From contig NZ_LBMG01000009.1 of NCBI RefSeq assembly GCF_001005315.1, forward strand, positions 62,001 to 126,000: 64,000 nucleotides of DNA, read 5' to 3'. How positions within the stretch are numbered: the first letter of the stretch is position 1; the number at the start of each line of letters is the position of its first letter. Below the pieces are notes generated by a model, which did no database searches, had not been told where the DNA came from, and was given only the letters and a program-made list of their open reading frames with translations. This document shows positions 16,679-26,091 of this stretch, one piece after another. A program made the position numbers and the translations under genes. Source of the stretch: Kordia jejudonensis. Lineage in GTDB: Bacteria > Bacteroidota > Bacteroidia > Flavobacteriales > Flavobacteriaceae.

Positions 16679-19102
16679 TTATCTTTTTAACGTAAAATGT
16701 CCTGTAAAGTTTCTTCCATCTTCAAGTTGAACTGAAAACCAATAGTCGCTAGATGGCATTTTAGCACCATTGATCATTCCATTCCAAGCATCTTCTGAAT
16801 TGATTAATATTCTGAGAAGTTTCCCAAAACGATCGTAGATATATACTTGTGAATTTGCCTGAAACACATCTGAGATTCCTTTTATTTGCCATGTATCATT
16901 TACGCCATCATTGTTTGGTGTGAAAAATCTCGGGTAACCGATTACGGCGATTTCTTCATTTACAATGCCACAATTGTTTTTAATATCTTTTATATACACG
17001 GTGTGAAAACCTGCGCCCACATTTTCAAATACATTTGATTCTTGATAGATACCATTTGGATTGTCTAACGCAAATACATAATCGCCCAAACCAGAAACTA
17101 AAACTGTTACAACATTGTTATCGGAAATGTCGTTGATTTCAATTGCGTTTATGGTAGCAATGTCAGAAGGTTGTACTGAAATTGTATTTATTTTTGAACA
17201 ACCGCCAATTCGTGTTACTTCAACGGTGTAATTTCCTAATTGATTGACTTGGATTTCTGGTGTGGTTTCTCCCGTAGACCAAAGAAATGTATAGTCACTA
17301 AAGTTTGAAGTAATTCCGCTTTGAAGCGTTATCAACTGTGGCGTAAAGTTCACGCAATAGTATTCCGTTTCCGAAGTTGGAATGTTTGGCAAATTGATCA
17401 CACTTAGCATGACTTCTCCGATTCCATAACATTCGCCATTGCGTTCTACACGTGCATAAATAGTTTGCGAATAGGCTTCTGTATTGGTAAAATTGGTTCC
17501 TAACGGATTCATTAATAACAATGCATCTTGCAATGTTTCATAGTAATTTACCGTTGTTCCCGAAGGCAAACCATTCAAAATTTGTGCGTCAGCTAGTGAC
17601 AGATCAAAAGGTGCCAAACCGATTTCTTCTTCTGCATCACAGGTATGTAAGCTTGCATTATTTACTGTATTTAAACTTACTTCTAGTGTAACTTCGGCAG
17701 TATTTACACAACCAAAAATCAAATCGGTTACTTCTGCATATACGGTTTGCGGATTTGAAAGATTTGTGTATGCACTTGTTGTTATTTCTTGCGTAAGCGC
17801 ACTATCTTCATAATAGCGAACTTGCCGATCTGCTAAAACTCCTGCGGCAACTTCTTGCGAATATTCAAATAGATTGAATATTGTTGTTCCACTTGTTGAT
17901 CCGCATTGCACAATGGTAATGTCTTCCGTATCGGGCAACCCATAAATGGTTGCTGTGATAGGACTTCGTGCGCCGCCAGTACATCCAGAGAATGCTGGCA
18001 ACACCCATAACGTTGTTGTTTGTGTTACAGAAATTGTATAACTCGCTCCACTGTGAATTGGCGTTGTTGCCGTTTCCGAATCGAACCATAATATACTGTC
18101 AGCATTCGTATCTACACTTAATGTCATGGTATCTTCATCGCAACTTGCGCCTTCTGTAATGGTTGATTTTGGTGTTTCAATTCGTGTACTTGCCGATAAA
18201 TTTATGGTAGGTTCGCCAGGCATTCCACCATATTCAATGATGTATCCTTGCGGATGATATGGATTGTTTGGATCTGTAGAACCTACATTTGGCAAGTCGT
18301 TCCAAGAACCTAAAGAGCCAATACTTGGATCGGTAATGTGTGCATAGTGTTCGCCTCCAAAGTTATTGGGTTCGCCAGAATTCCAAAATGTGTAAAGTCC
18401 ATTTTGTGGCGTTCCACCAACTTCACCGATCCAAAAAACGGTTCCAGCTTCTGGTCCTGTAACCCATTGCCATATTCCTTCTTGTCCTATATCTGAGGCG
18501 CCAATCCAACCTGTACCTGAACTTTGCGAACCTGCTAAGTCTGCTTCTTCTTCAGTGGTCAATGTGGCGAGATATCCTTGCAATCCAAAGTAGGTTTGCG
18601 TAGCTGCTAAATCGCGTGCTTCTGTCCATGAAATTCCAGTGTTTTGCACATAGAAATAGTAATGTCCTGTAGATGGTAAGTAATTTGCATCTCCTAAGTT
18701 GATGGAGAAAAATTTGTCTTCTGTAAAGATTGTTTGTGTGGTTTCGAAAACAACATCAGCTATTGCAGCTTCATATTCTGCAAATGTTGCCGGACCAACG
18801 AGTGCCAATCGTCCTAAGGCTGGTGTCCAAAAGGCGTTGATATTTGGATGTGTTCCTGTGAGTGATAATACATCATTTCCGTTGGAATATCCTTCTGATA
18901 TTTGAATGTATATGATTGGTAAAGTAGTATCTGTCGGATCAGGATCTGTGATTGAAACACTCGTGATAATATTCATTGGCGCATCTCCACAAAATTGTTG
19001 ATCGCCTGTTGCCGTAATCGTTGGTGGAGTATTTTGCGCATACGCAGTTAGTGTTGCTAAGAGTAGCAAATATGTTAGTATGGATGAGTAAAAACTGCGC
19101 AT
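16679..19102 (-). CDS. Large secreted protein with C-type lectin-like domain and T9SS type B sorting domain
   Basis: 807 aa. Signal peptide (about 1-22, ending AYAQN). A C-type lectin-like domain at about 145-295 with YFYVQNTGISWTEARDLAAT and the late W-N-S-G-E-P-N-N motif, which usually gives Ca-dependent sugar binding. Then Ig-like/PKD-like repeats, and a C-terminal gliding-motility type sorting domain: FFTPNNDGVNDTWQIKGI followed by IYDRFGKLLRIL, ending GHFTLKR. That tail directs export by the type IX secretion system and anchoring or release at the cell surface. Probably an adhesin or glycan-binding surface protein. Monocistronic by spacing. Confidence 0.93.
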   Translation of the reverse strand: MRSFYSSILTYLLLLATLTAYAQNTPPTITATGDQQFCGDAPMNIITSVSITDPDPTDTTLPIIYIQISEGYSNGNDVLSLTGTHPNINAFWTPALGRLALVGPATFAEYEAAIADVVFETTQTIFTEDKFFSINLGDANYLPSTGHYYFYVQNTGISWTEARDLAATQTYFGLQGYLATLTTEEEADLAGSQSSGTGWIGASDIGQEGIWQWVTGPEAGTVFWIGEVGGTPQNGLYTFWNSGEPNNFGGEHYAHITDPSIGSLGSWNDLPNVGSTDPNNPYHPQGYIIEYGGMPGEPTINLSASTRIETPKSTITEGASCDEDTMTLSVDTNADSILWFDSETATTPIHSGASYTISVTQTTTLWVLPAFSGCTGGARSPITATIYGLPDTEDITIVQCGSTSGTTIFNLFEYSQEVAAGVLADRQVRYYEDSALTQEITTSAYTNLSNPQTVYAEVTDLIFGCVNTAEVTLEVSLNTVNNASLHTCDAEEEIGLAPFDLSLADAQILNGLPSGTTVNYYETLQDALLLMNPLGTNFTNTEAYSQTIYARVERNGECYGIGEVMLSVINLPNIPTSETEYYCVNFTPQLITLQSGITSNFSDYTFLWSTGETTPEIQVNQLGNYTVEVTRIGGCSKINTISVQPSDIATINAIEINDISDNNVVTVLVSGLGDYVFALDNPNGIYQESNVFENVGAGFHTVYIKDIKNNCGIVNEEIAVIGYPRFFTPNNDGVNDTWQIKGISDVFQANSQVYIYDRFGKLLRILINSEDAWNGMINGAKMPSSDYWFSVQLEDGRNFTGHFTLKR

Positions 19103-19192
19103 GTTGAACTGAGTATACCTTTAAAATTAGGTATTTTTTTGGTGTGTACGAACTTGATGATCTTATTTTAACAACTACAACGTTGTAGTTTG

Positions 19193-20107
19193 TTAGAAAT
19201 TTGCGCGAACTATCTTTTTTGGATAGACTTTTAGGATTTCTTGCTGTTCTGCTTCTGTTAGTTGATTGAAAGAGCGCTGGAATTTTTCTAGTGAAAGTTC
19301 TTTTTGCAATTCGTCAATTGTTTTTGATATTTGTTGCTTTATCGCTTGTATGAATTGTTTGGAAATGCCTTGTTTTACTTTCAACGCAATGAGCGCATCT
19401 GTTGAACTTTTTTGCATATATTTTTTAACTTCTTGTAGCAATTCTCCAAATGAAACTGCTTTGCCATGAACGATGATTTCATCTTGTGCTTTTATGTGAA
19501 TTTTTAATGCGCTTCTTAATTCTGTTTCACTTAACGCTATATTTTCATTAGGTGGTTTTATACTTTTACTGCCATTGAGTTCTAAAAAGTTGATGATTCT
19601 CAATCTGTAATATATGTGTTCAAGATCTGTTGGTGTGAGAAGTTTTGCTACTTTTTTCGTCACATCCTGTACATTGTTGGCGGTTTTTATTTGTTTGAGC
19701 GTTTCTTCTACTTGATACATGTTGGAATTTTGAAAACCTTCTTGTTGCTTCACTGTTTCTGTACAAGCTTTAAAGGCTTTGATATCAAACTTCTTGGCAG
19801 AAAGTTGCGCCATCACAAAGTTTATAAACTTCAGATTTTTGTAATCGATGCTTGTATAGGTTCCGCTATTTTTTAGAAAGTATAGGTAGCTTTCTCCACT
19901 GATTCCTTTTAAGATATTGGCTTCCGACAGCAATGCTTCTGCCTTAGTTACAAATTCACGAAGCGCAACACCTTTGTCTTTAAAGTTGTCTTCATAGCAT
20001 TTCATGTGTGCATCTTCAAAAGAATAATCGTTTGCTTGTGCATTCAGCATGACAACATTTAGCAAAAAGATAAAGAAACAAGAGAAACGAACTATTTTCA
20101 TAAGCAA
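19193..20107 (-). CDS. Secreted protein of unknown function, paralog of the next gene
   Basis: 304 aa with a signal peptide (about 1-24, VVMLNAQAN). No domain recognised; the mature part is helical with many Lys/Glu. It aligns by eye to the product of 20216-20785 over about 150 residues: C-Y-E-D-N-F-K-D-K-G-V-A-L here and C-M-Y-G-I-F-E-D-N-G-V-K-L there, then A-E-A-L-L-S-E-A-N-I-L-K-G-I-S-G-E-S-Y versus A-E-Q-Q-L-I-D-T-K-L-L-K-D-T-S-G-E-S-Y. The longer C-terminus (about 185-304) is unique. Tandem paralogs, 108 nt apart. Confidence 0.82.
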   Translation of the reverse strand: MLMKIVRFSCFFIFLLNVVMLNAQANDYSFEDAHMKCYEDNFKDKGVALREFVTKAEALLSEANILKGISGESYLYFLKNSGTYTSIDYKNLKFINFVMAQLSAKKFDIKAFKACTETVKQQEGFQNSNMYQVEETLKQIKTANNVQDVTKKVAKLLTPTDLEHIYYRLRIINFLELNGSKSIKPPNENIALSETELRSALKIHIKAQDEIIVHGKAVSFGELLQEVKKYMQKSSTDALIALKVKQGISKQFIQAIKQQISKTIDELQKELSLEKFQRSFNQLTEAEQQEILKVYPKKIVRANF

Positions 20108-20215
20108 TTTATTTACTTAAAGATATATAGTTTGTAAGTTATAAGAAAGTATTTTTATGATGAATTGTTGTGTTTAAAAAGTCATTTAATGTTTTTCACA
20201 GTAAACGTAGCTAAT

Positions 20216-20785
20216 TTATCCTTTTGAAGCGTTTACTCCAGTTTTGTTTGCTTTGTTAAACTTGTCTAAGAATGAAAACGTAAGGTATTTGTAAAAATCG
20301 TTTGAAAAGTCTTTTGGTTCAAAAATGGCAAGTAATTTATTGGCAAGTGTTTTTAGGTCAGGATTGTTATTTCCTGAAGAAGATAGTTGTATGAATTTGC
20401 TCAGTTTTGACTCTTTGAATTCAGCAGATTCCATAAGTCCGTTCATACATTCCATGTATTCCTTTATTTTTTTGTTGTTACTCATACCTTTGATCACGTA
20501 ATCGCTGATTTCAAGATTTCCCATATTGCCTTTTACCGCTTCTTCAATGTTTTGGAAAAGTGCTATGTAACTTTCGCCGCTTGTATCTTTTAGCAGTTTT
20601 GTATCTATAAGTTGTTGTTCCGCTTTTTTGATTAATTTTTGAAGTTTTACTCCATTGTCTTCAAAGATGCCATACATACAATTCATGTATTGGGTTTCTA
20701 ATTGATAGTTTTTGTTTTGTGCAATACTTACACACGAAATGAGCATTATAAAGCTATACAATAAAGGTTTTAGCGAAGTTTTCAT
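20216..20785 (-). CDS. Secreted protein of unknown function, paralog of 19193-20107
   Basis: 189 aa from the ATG at 20785. Upstream ATG at 20884 is in frame but would put 33 polar residues before the signal peptide MKTSLKPLLYSFIMLISCVS; the internal start gives a normal signal, cleaved near IAQNKN. Mature protein aligns with its downstream neighbour (ISGESY / TSGESY block and the preceding K-x-x-K-K-A-E region) but lacks the C-terminal 120 residues. No family recognised. It ends with SKG and probably folds as a helical bundle. Confidence 0.78.
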   Translation of the reverse strand: MKTSLKPLLYSFIMLISCVSIAQNKNYQLETQYMNCMYGIFEDNGVKLQKLIKKAEQQLIDTKLLKDTSGESYIALFQNIEEAVKGNMGNLEISDYVIKGMSNNKKIKEYMECMNGLMESAEFKESKLSKFIQLSSSGNNNPDLKTLANKLLAIFEPKDFSNDFYKYLTFSFLDKFNKANKTGVNASKG

Positions 20786-20913
20786 TATTATTTTTTTATG
20801 TGACGATTGTTTTTTAATTCGGTTACATTTCATAACGAATATACAAACTCTATTCCATAAAAAAAGCTCTTGAATGTTTTTCAAAAGCTTTCCTTATATA
20901 GTGTACTATACAT

Positions 20914-23679
20914 TTACATAAATTTCATACCGCCTTTTTTACCACCAACTTTGTTAAGTTTATAGGTAAAACCTAGCATGAAATATCGTTGCAATACGGT
21001 ACTTTGTGAATCTTGAATAAAGTCAGCCGTAACCGATCTACGTGTGTTGATATTTTGATCTAATAAATCGTACGCCGTTAGTTTTATAGTGCCTCTATCG
21101 TCTAATATTTTGAGTCCCAAACTCATATTCCAAAAGAGTGCACTTCGTTCAAATCCTGGCGCTACATTGGTTCTGTACGTATAACGCAAGTCATTTCCAA
21201 ATACAACTTTCTTTGGCCAAAATGTCGTTGTTCTCAGTCCTACATTGTGTGTTTGAAAGGTTTCATCATCAAAGTTATCTAAGGTGTATTTTGTCGTATT
21301 TAATTCTAGTGAATATCGCGGCTCTATTTCTAGCAGTTCTTTGTAGTTGTAGTTCACACTTATTCTTGGTGTTAACGCATTTCGTTTGGTTGCAAATTTT
21401 ACACCATTACTAAAGTTAAATTCTTTGTTATAATTGTTATAAATTCCTGTTCTGAAACGGATTGATGAGCTATCACGTTTGATGGTTTTACTGTATGAAA
21501 CGCCTCCGCTTGCTCTTAATACACCATCAACATTGGTAAAGGTTGTCGTTCTGATTCGGTTTTCATCTGTTGTTGAAATTGGCACAATTCTATCTTCCGT
21601 AAGTGTTGTAGAAAGCCACACAAAAAATCCACTTTTACTTTTAAAATCATAGTTATTGAAATTCGCGTATATGTTGTGTGTAAATTCGCGATTCAGGTTT
21701 GGATTACCAATCGTAATGTTTAGTGGATTGCTAACATTGGCAACAGGTTGCAATTGTTGTGCGCTCGGCGCTTGCGTTCGTGTATTGTAGTTTACCGAAA
21801 CACTCATCCCTTGCTTGATTCGATAACGCATATATGTATTAATGTTGATATCGGTAAAGTTTGAAGTTATGGAAGTATTTTGGATGAATTCTTCATTTTT
21901 TAGTTCCGAAAAGCGAATTCCAGTATTGAAACTTAGGTATAATTTTTCTGTTTCGTAATTGATACCAATTCTTGGCAAATGTGTTAGAAAGTTCACTTTT
22001 AAATCGGAACTCAACGTTTCATTAAAATCATCATATTGATTCGTCGTATTGTCAAAATCGAATACTTTTCGATCGTTGCGTTCGCGTCGGTTGCTAAATT
22101 CGTAATTGATATCTAAGAAGAGTTTTTCTTTTAATGGAATTCTATATTCTACTTCTGTTGTGATATTGTTTTGTTTGGAATCAGTATCTGTCAGCTGATC
22201 TCTAGTTTCGGAAGACGGCGTTGTGCCAAATATTTCGTTGCTCGTATTAAGAAAGTTCTCTGAAGTATTATTGATGATTCCGTTCGAGATATTGAAACTT
22301 ACATAAGAACCTTTGCTTCCAAATTTTTTAATGATATCAATATCGCTTCCAAAGTTTCTACGTTCAGAATCTGTTCTGTTTTGCGAATTTCCTCGGTTGA
22401 GTATGTTATCATCTTCATCAGATGATTCTTCCGTGCTTGAAGAAAAGTTTTCGCCTTCCGTAAATCTGAAACTTGGCGCTACGACTACTTTAAATGTCGA
22501 ATCGATTTGAAATTGCAATTCTGCGGTAGCTCTATGACTGTCATTTACGTTGAGTGAAGTTGTTGTCGAATTGGTAAAGAAACTTCCATCGGGCAAAATG
22601 TTTTCACGCTCTACTTTGCTTTCGTTTTCCGAATCGGCGCGCGAAAAGAAGTAATCTGCTAATATTTCGGTTTTATCTTCATATTCATCTACAAAACTTG
22701 CGCCTGCATTTGATGATGTTGTAATTCCTTGTCCGCCACCAAAGTTAAGTCCGCCTACCGAAAAGGAACCATTTCCACTCCACGAAACACCGCCAGCATT
22801 TCCCATCATGTCGTAAATTTCATCAAAACTAAAACCTGAACTATTAATATTGTTTTTACTTGCCAATACACTAACGCGTTGCTTGTCGTTAAAGTAGTTC
22901 CAAATACCACTTAAAGCATAGCGTTCATCGGTTCCGCCACTGACTGTTGCGCGTCCAAAAAATCCTTTGTTTTGATCTTCTTTGAGTTCAATATTAATGG
23001 TTTGTTCTTCGGAAGTTCCTTGTTTTCCTGTGAATTCTTGCGATTCACTTTTGGTGGTTGTTACTTGAATTTTATCAACAATTTCTTTGGTAAGATTTTT
23101 TGTAGCAATGCTAGGATCGTTTCCAAAGAATGGTTTCCCGTTGACTAATATTTTGTTGACTTCTTTACCGTTTACCGTTATTTTTCCTTCACTATCGACC
23201 TCAACACCTGGCAATTTTTTAATTAAATCTTCCACAGTAGCATCTGGTCTGGCTTTAAAGGAATCTGCATTAAACTCTAAGGTATCTTTTTTTATGGTAA
23301 TTGGCGCACGTACAGCAACCAATTGCACCGCATCCAATTCGTTTGACGCAGGTTTCATTGCAATAGTTGGCACTTGAATTACAGGTTTGTTTAGGCTAAT
23401 TTTTTTCTTGTATGTTTGAAATCCGTTGAATGTTACCAATAGGTTTACTTCTTTCAATTTAGTGCGCGTTAACATTTCAAATACACCATTTTTGTCACTA
23501 ATGGTGTATGTAATTAGCGTCGTATCTTTTATAGATTCTAAATATACAGTGGCAGATTCTAACGGAGTTTTTGTTGTTTCGTCAATGATTTTTCCTTTGA
23601 CTTCAAATTCTTGTGCCGTAAGTTTGGTAGCACATAAACTGATAAGAAGTATCAGTAATACAGTAAATGGTTTATTCAT
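20914..23679 (-). CDS. Outer-membrane beta-barrel protein with carboxypeptidase-regulatory-like N-domain
   Basis: About 921 aa from the ATG at 23679, which starts the signal peptide MNKPFTVLLILLISLCATKL; an upstream in-frame ATG adds 13 polar residues. Order: signal, CarboxypepD_reg-like Ig domain (about 25-105, VKGKIIDETTKTPLESATVY), a TonB-receptor plug-like region (about 130-220, ADSFKARPDATVEDLIKKLP then GVEVDSEGKITVNGK), then a long beta-barrel (about 250-920). The family is the TonB-dependent-receptor-like outer membrane proteins of Bacteroidetes; the substrate is not deducible. Ends with a Lys/Gly-rich tail. Divergent from the AraC gene. Confidence 0.92.
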   Translation of the reverse strand: MNKPFTVLLILLISLCATKLTAQEFEVKGKIIDETTKTPLESATVYLESIKDTTLITYTISDKNGVFEMLTRTKLKEVNLLVTFNGFQTYKKKISLNKPVIQVPTIAMKPASNELDAVQLVAVRAPITIKKDTLEFNADSFKARPDATVEDLIKKLPGVEVDSEGKITVNGKEVNKILVNGKPFFGNDPSIATKNLTKEIVDKIQVTTTKSESQEFTGKQGTSEEQTINIELKEDQNKGFFGRATVSGGTDERYALSGIWNYFNDKQRVSVLASKNNINSSGFSFDEIYDMMGNAGGVSWSGNGSFSVGGLNFGGGQGITTSSNAGASFVDEYEDKTEILADYFFSRADSENESKVERENILPDGSFFTNSTTTSLNVNDSHRATAELQFQIDSTFKVVVAPSFRFTEGENFSSSTEESSDEDDNILNRGNSQNRTDSERRNFGSDIDIIKKFGSKGSYVSFNISNGIINNTSENFLNTSNEIFGTTPSSETRDQLTDTDSKQNNITTEVEYRIPLKEKLFLDINYEFSNRRERNDRKVFDFDNTTNQYDDFNETLSSDLKVNFLTHLPRIGINYETEKLYLSFNTGIRFSELKNEEFIQNTSITSNFTDININTYMRYRIKQGMSVSVNYNTRTQAPSAQQLQPVANVSNPLNITIGNPNLNREFTHNIYANFNNYDFKSKSGFFVWLSTTLTEDRIVPISTTDENRIRTTTFTNVDGVLRASGGVSYSKTIKRDSSSIRFRTGIYNNYNKEFNFSNGVKFATKRNALTPRISVNYNYKELLEIEPRYSLELNTTKYTLDNFDDETFQTHNVGLRTTTFWPKKVVFGNDLRYTYRTNVAPGFERSALFWNMSLGLKILDDRGTIKLTAYDLLDQNINTRRSVTADFIQDSQSTVLQRYFMLGFTYKLNKVGGKKGGMKFM

Positions 23680-23840
23680 GTTGGTTTTTTGAGTGATGGT
23701 AATCGGTTTGTCACACAAACAAACACAAAAAATGATGATTTATTATTAAAATAATCTTAAAAGTATTTTTTTAAATCTTAAAATCTGATTTTAGTTGTTT
23801 TGCATTGTTGAAGCTTTTTTAGTTGCGTTTGCGTATTGGC

Positions 23841-23848
23841 TACTTTTG
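23841..23848 (+). promoter_or_regulatory. -7 promoter element of the AraC-type gene
   Basis: TACTTTTG fits TAnnTTTG. Transcription starting just after it excludes an upstream start codon at 23823 and supports translation from the ATG at 23883. Confidence 0.5.
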
Positions 23849-23882
23849 TGTTTTATCTTCATGCCCTAATTTGTATCAATTT

Positions 23883-25595
23883 ATGACAAAATTTGTTTTT
23901 TTAGTTGCTCTATGTTGCTTGTGTTCTATACAATTATTCTCAAAAGATAATGAGCTACAAACGGACAGTTTGGCTACGTATTCTTTTGACAAATTGCAAA
24001 CGAAATATCATTTTTACAAGAATACAAATCCTGTGGATGCCACTGTATATCTTGATGAAATGTTAGTGAAAGCCACAAGCTTAGAACAGCGTGTTTCTTC
24101 CCTTTTGGTAGCATGCAGACATGAAACATTTTATGGAACTACTGCGAAAGCATTTGAATATGTTGATCGTGCAATTTCATTGGTTGCCAACTCGAAAAGT
24201 TCAGTTTTACTTGGAAAAGCGTACGAACGAAAAGGATTTGTTTTTTATTATAAAGAGAAAGAGTATGATACCGCACTTGATTTTTACCTGAAAGCATTAG
24301 CAATAGCCAAACAGCAGAAAGATTCATTGTTAATGATTACCGTAGAACACAAGATTGCCGCTTTGTATTTTATGATCGATAATAAAGCGGTTGCCTTGCA
24401 AAAGTATCGAACTTTGTACAATATGACATATACGGATGAAACGATTCCGTATGACGTAAAGGTTTCTATTTTGAAGAGTTTGAGCAATGTGTATTTTAAA
24501 AAATATTCTGTACATCCGACTTCAGAAATGTTGTTAGATTCTGCTACTTTTTTTGGTCAAAAAGGCTTAAAACTTGCAGTTGCTGAGCAGAATAAAAAAG
24601 ATGTTGCGTATTTGACAAATTTATTAGGCATTGCTTCATATACAAATAAGGCATATGAGGAAGCTTTGTATTATCTCGCGAAAGCGGAAAAAACAGCTTC
24701 TGAAATCGGATTGAACGAACGACTAAAATCTGTATATCATTTTAAAGGAATGGTGTTTTTGGCGCAGCAACAATCAGATTCGGCTATTTATTATTTTCAA
24801 AAAAACATCAAACACTTAACAGATACGACTAAATTATTTGTGTATCCAAATACGTATGCATTGTTGTCCGAAAGCTACGAGCAGAAAAATGATTTTAAAA
24901 AGGCGTTGACATATGCACAACTAGCCATTGAATATACTACTTCAACCTATTCTAAAAGAGCTGCGTTACAGTATACGTTAGACACTAAATATGATGTTCC
25001 GCAGCTGAAAGAGAAGTCTAAACAATTACAAAAAGAGTTGCAACAAACCTCGAATTCAAAGGATCTTTGGACTGTTTTAGCATTACTTTTAGTTGTTATT
25101 TTAATTGGTAGTTTTGTGTTTTTTAGGAGAAAAGAACGTTTGAATAGAGAACAATTTGAAAAAATAGTCGCCAAATTAGCAGAAGCTGAAAGTACAACTG
25201 CTAAGCGTTCGCCCACAACACAGGTTTCGGAAGCACAAACGGAAACAATTTTGAAAGCATTAGACAATTTTGAACAAAGCATTTTATTTGTAAATCCTGA
25301 TTGTACATTGTCGTTTTTGGCACAAGAATTGGCTACAAATACGAGTTATTTATCAAAGATTATTAATACGCACAAAAAGAAAAGTTACACCGAATATTTG
25401 GTCAATTTACGTATTTCATATGCATTGAAACGCTTGAAAAACGAGAAACGATTTAGAGCGTATGCAATTGCATCTGTAGCTGAGGAATGCGGTTTTAAGA
25501 GTGCAAAATCATTTTCGAGAGCTTTTAAAAAGAATACAGGAATTTACCCTTCGTATTATATTAAAAATATAGATTCAGATGCATTGTCTCAGTAA
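23883..25595 (+). CDS. Membrane-anchored TPR-AraC family transcriptional regulator
   Basis: 570 aa from ATG 23883 (signal-like MTKFVFLVALCCLCSIQLFS). Tetratricopeptide repeats fill about 40-370, one membrane segment is at about 400-420 (LWTVLALLLVVILIGSFVFF), and the C-terminal cytoplasmic part carries an AraC HTH: FLAQELATNTSYLSKIINTH then KKKSYTEYLVNLRISYALKR and AEECGFKSAKSFSRAFKKNT. This hybrid sensor/regulator type is common in Flavobacteriia: periplasmic TPRs sense, the HTH binds DNA. It diverges from the outer-membrane barrel gene and is followed 96 nt later by a precursor peptide gene; either may be a target. Confidence 0.92.
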   Translation: MTKFVFLVALCCLCSIQLFSKDNELQTDSLATYSFDKLQTKYHFYKNTNPVDATVYLDEMLVKATSLEQRVSSLLVACRHETFYGTTAKAFEYVDRAISLVANSKSSVLLGKAYERKGFVFYYKEKEYDTALDFYLKALAIAKQQKDSLLMITVEHKIAALYFMIDNKAVALQKYRTLYNMTYTDETIPYDVKVSILKSLSNVYFKKYSVHPTSEMLLDSATFFGQKGLKLAVAEQNKKDVAYLTNLLGIASYTNKAYEEALYYLAKAEKTASEIGLNERLKSVYHFKGMVFLAQQQSDSAIYYFQKNIKHLTDTTKLFVYPNTYALLSESYEQKNDFKKALTYAQLAIEYTTSTYSKRAALQYTLDTKYDVPQLKEKSKQLQKELQQTSNSKDLWTVLALLLVVILIGSFVFFRRKERLNREQFEKIVAKLAEAESTTAKRSPTTQVSEAQTETILKALDNFEQSILFVNPDCTLSFLAQELATNTSYLSKIINTHKKKSYTEYLVNLRISYALKRLKNEKRFRAYAIASVAEECGFKSAKSFSRAFKKNTGIYPSYYIKNIDSDALSQ

Positions 25596-25691
25596 ATTAT
25601 TGGTGGCGCATTTATAAATAGGCACTGGTAGACTTCTTATTTTATAGGTAGAACTAATACATTTGAATACACATTTGAAAATATTAATTAC

Positions 25692-25919
25692 ATGAAAAGA
25701 AAACTCGAATTTAAGAAACATTCTATTTCCAAGTTGAATAGTTATAAGATTGCTGGTGGAACTGGTGGAAGTTCTTTGGATGATGAAACCAATCAACAAC
25801 CTACACACGATTGCCAAACGCAGCAACCGCAGAATGGTTGTAGAAATACGGTGGATTATCCTGCGAATTGCAGTGCAGATCCAACGAGATGCATGGTCGA
25901 TCCGCCAACACATCCGTAA
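25692..25919 (+). CDS. Lanthipeptide-type precursor peptide (P8)
   Basis: 75 aa. Leader MKRKLEFKKHSISKLNSYKI then AGG, which matches the family (K-R-K-L-x-F-K-K-x-S-I-S-K-L). Core TGGSSLDDETNQQPTHDCQT onward holds four cysteines (41, 50, 60, 67) and many Gln, Asn, Pro and Thr; the C-terminus is MVDPPTHP. It lies alone at 25.7 kb, 17 kb from the other members, between the AraC regulator and a GNAT/YoaP gene on the same strand. A longer frame at 25750 in another phase is a shadow. Confidence 0.8.
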   Translation: MKRKLEFKKHSISKLNSYKIAGGTGGSSLDDETNQQPTHDCQTQQPQNGCRNTVDYPANCSADPTRCMVDPPTHP

Positions 25920-26091
25920 TCTATTGTTTTGCCTGATCGAAAAAGTACGGTTCAAAGATCACTGAGATTTTTGTTTTGTAGTAATTCTGCTTTACTACTC
26001 ATACATGAATTATCTAGAAATACGGTTTAAGATGACAATTGTCATGGAAAATTAAAGGTTTACAGGCTAATTTTAGAAAAAATATACAACA

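Noticed and set aside
25575-25955. 126-codon minus-strand ORF over P8
   Set aside because: Covers the precursor gene antisense and overlaps the AraC 3' end; its Arg/Ile/Ser-rich sequence has no family features, whereas the plus frame has the leader motif.
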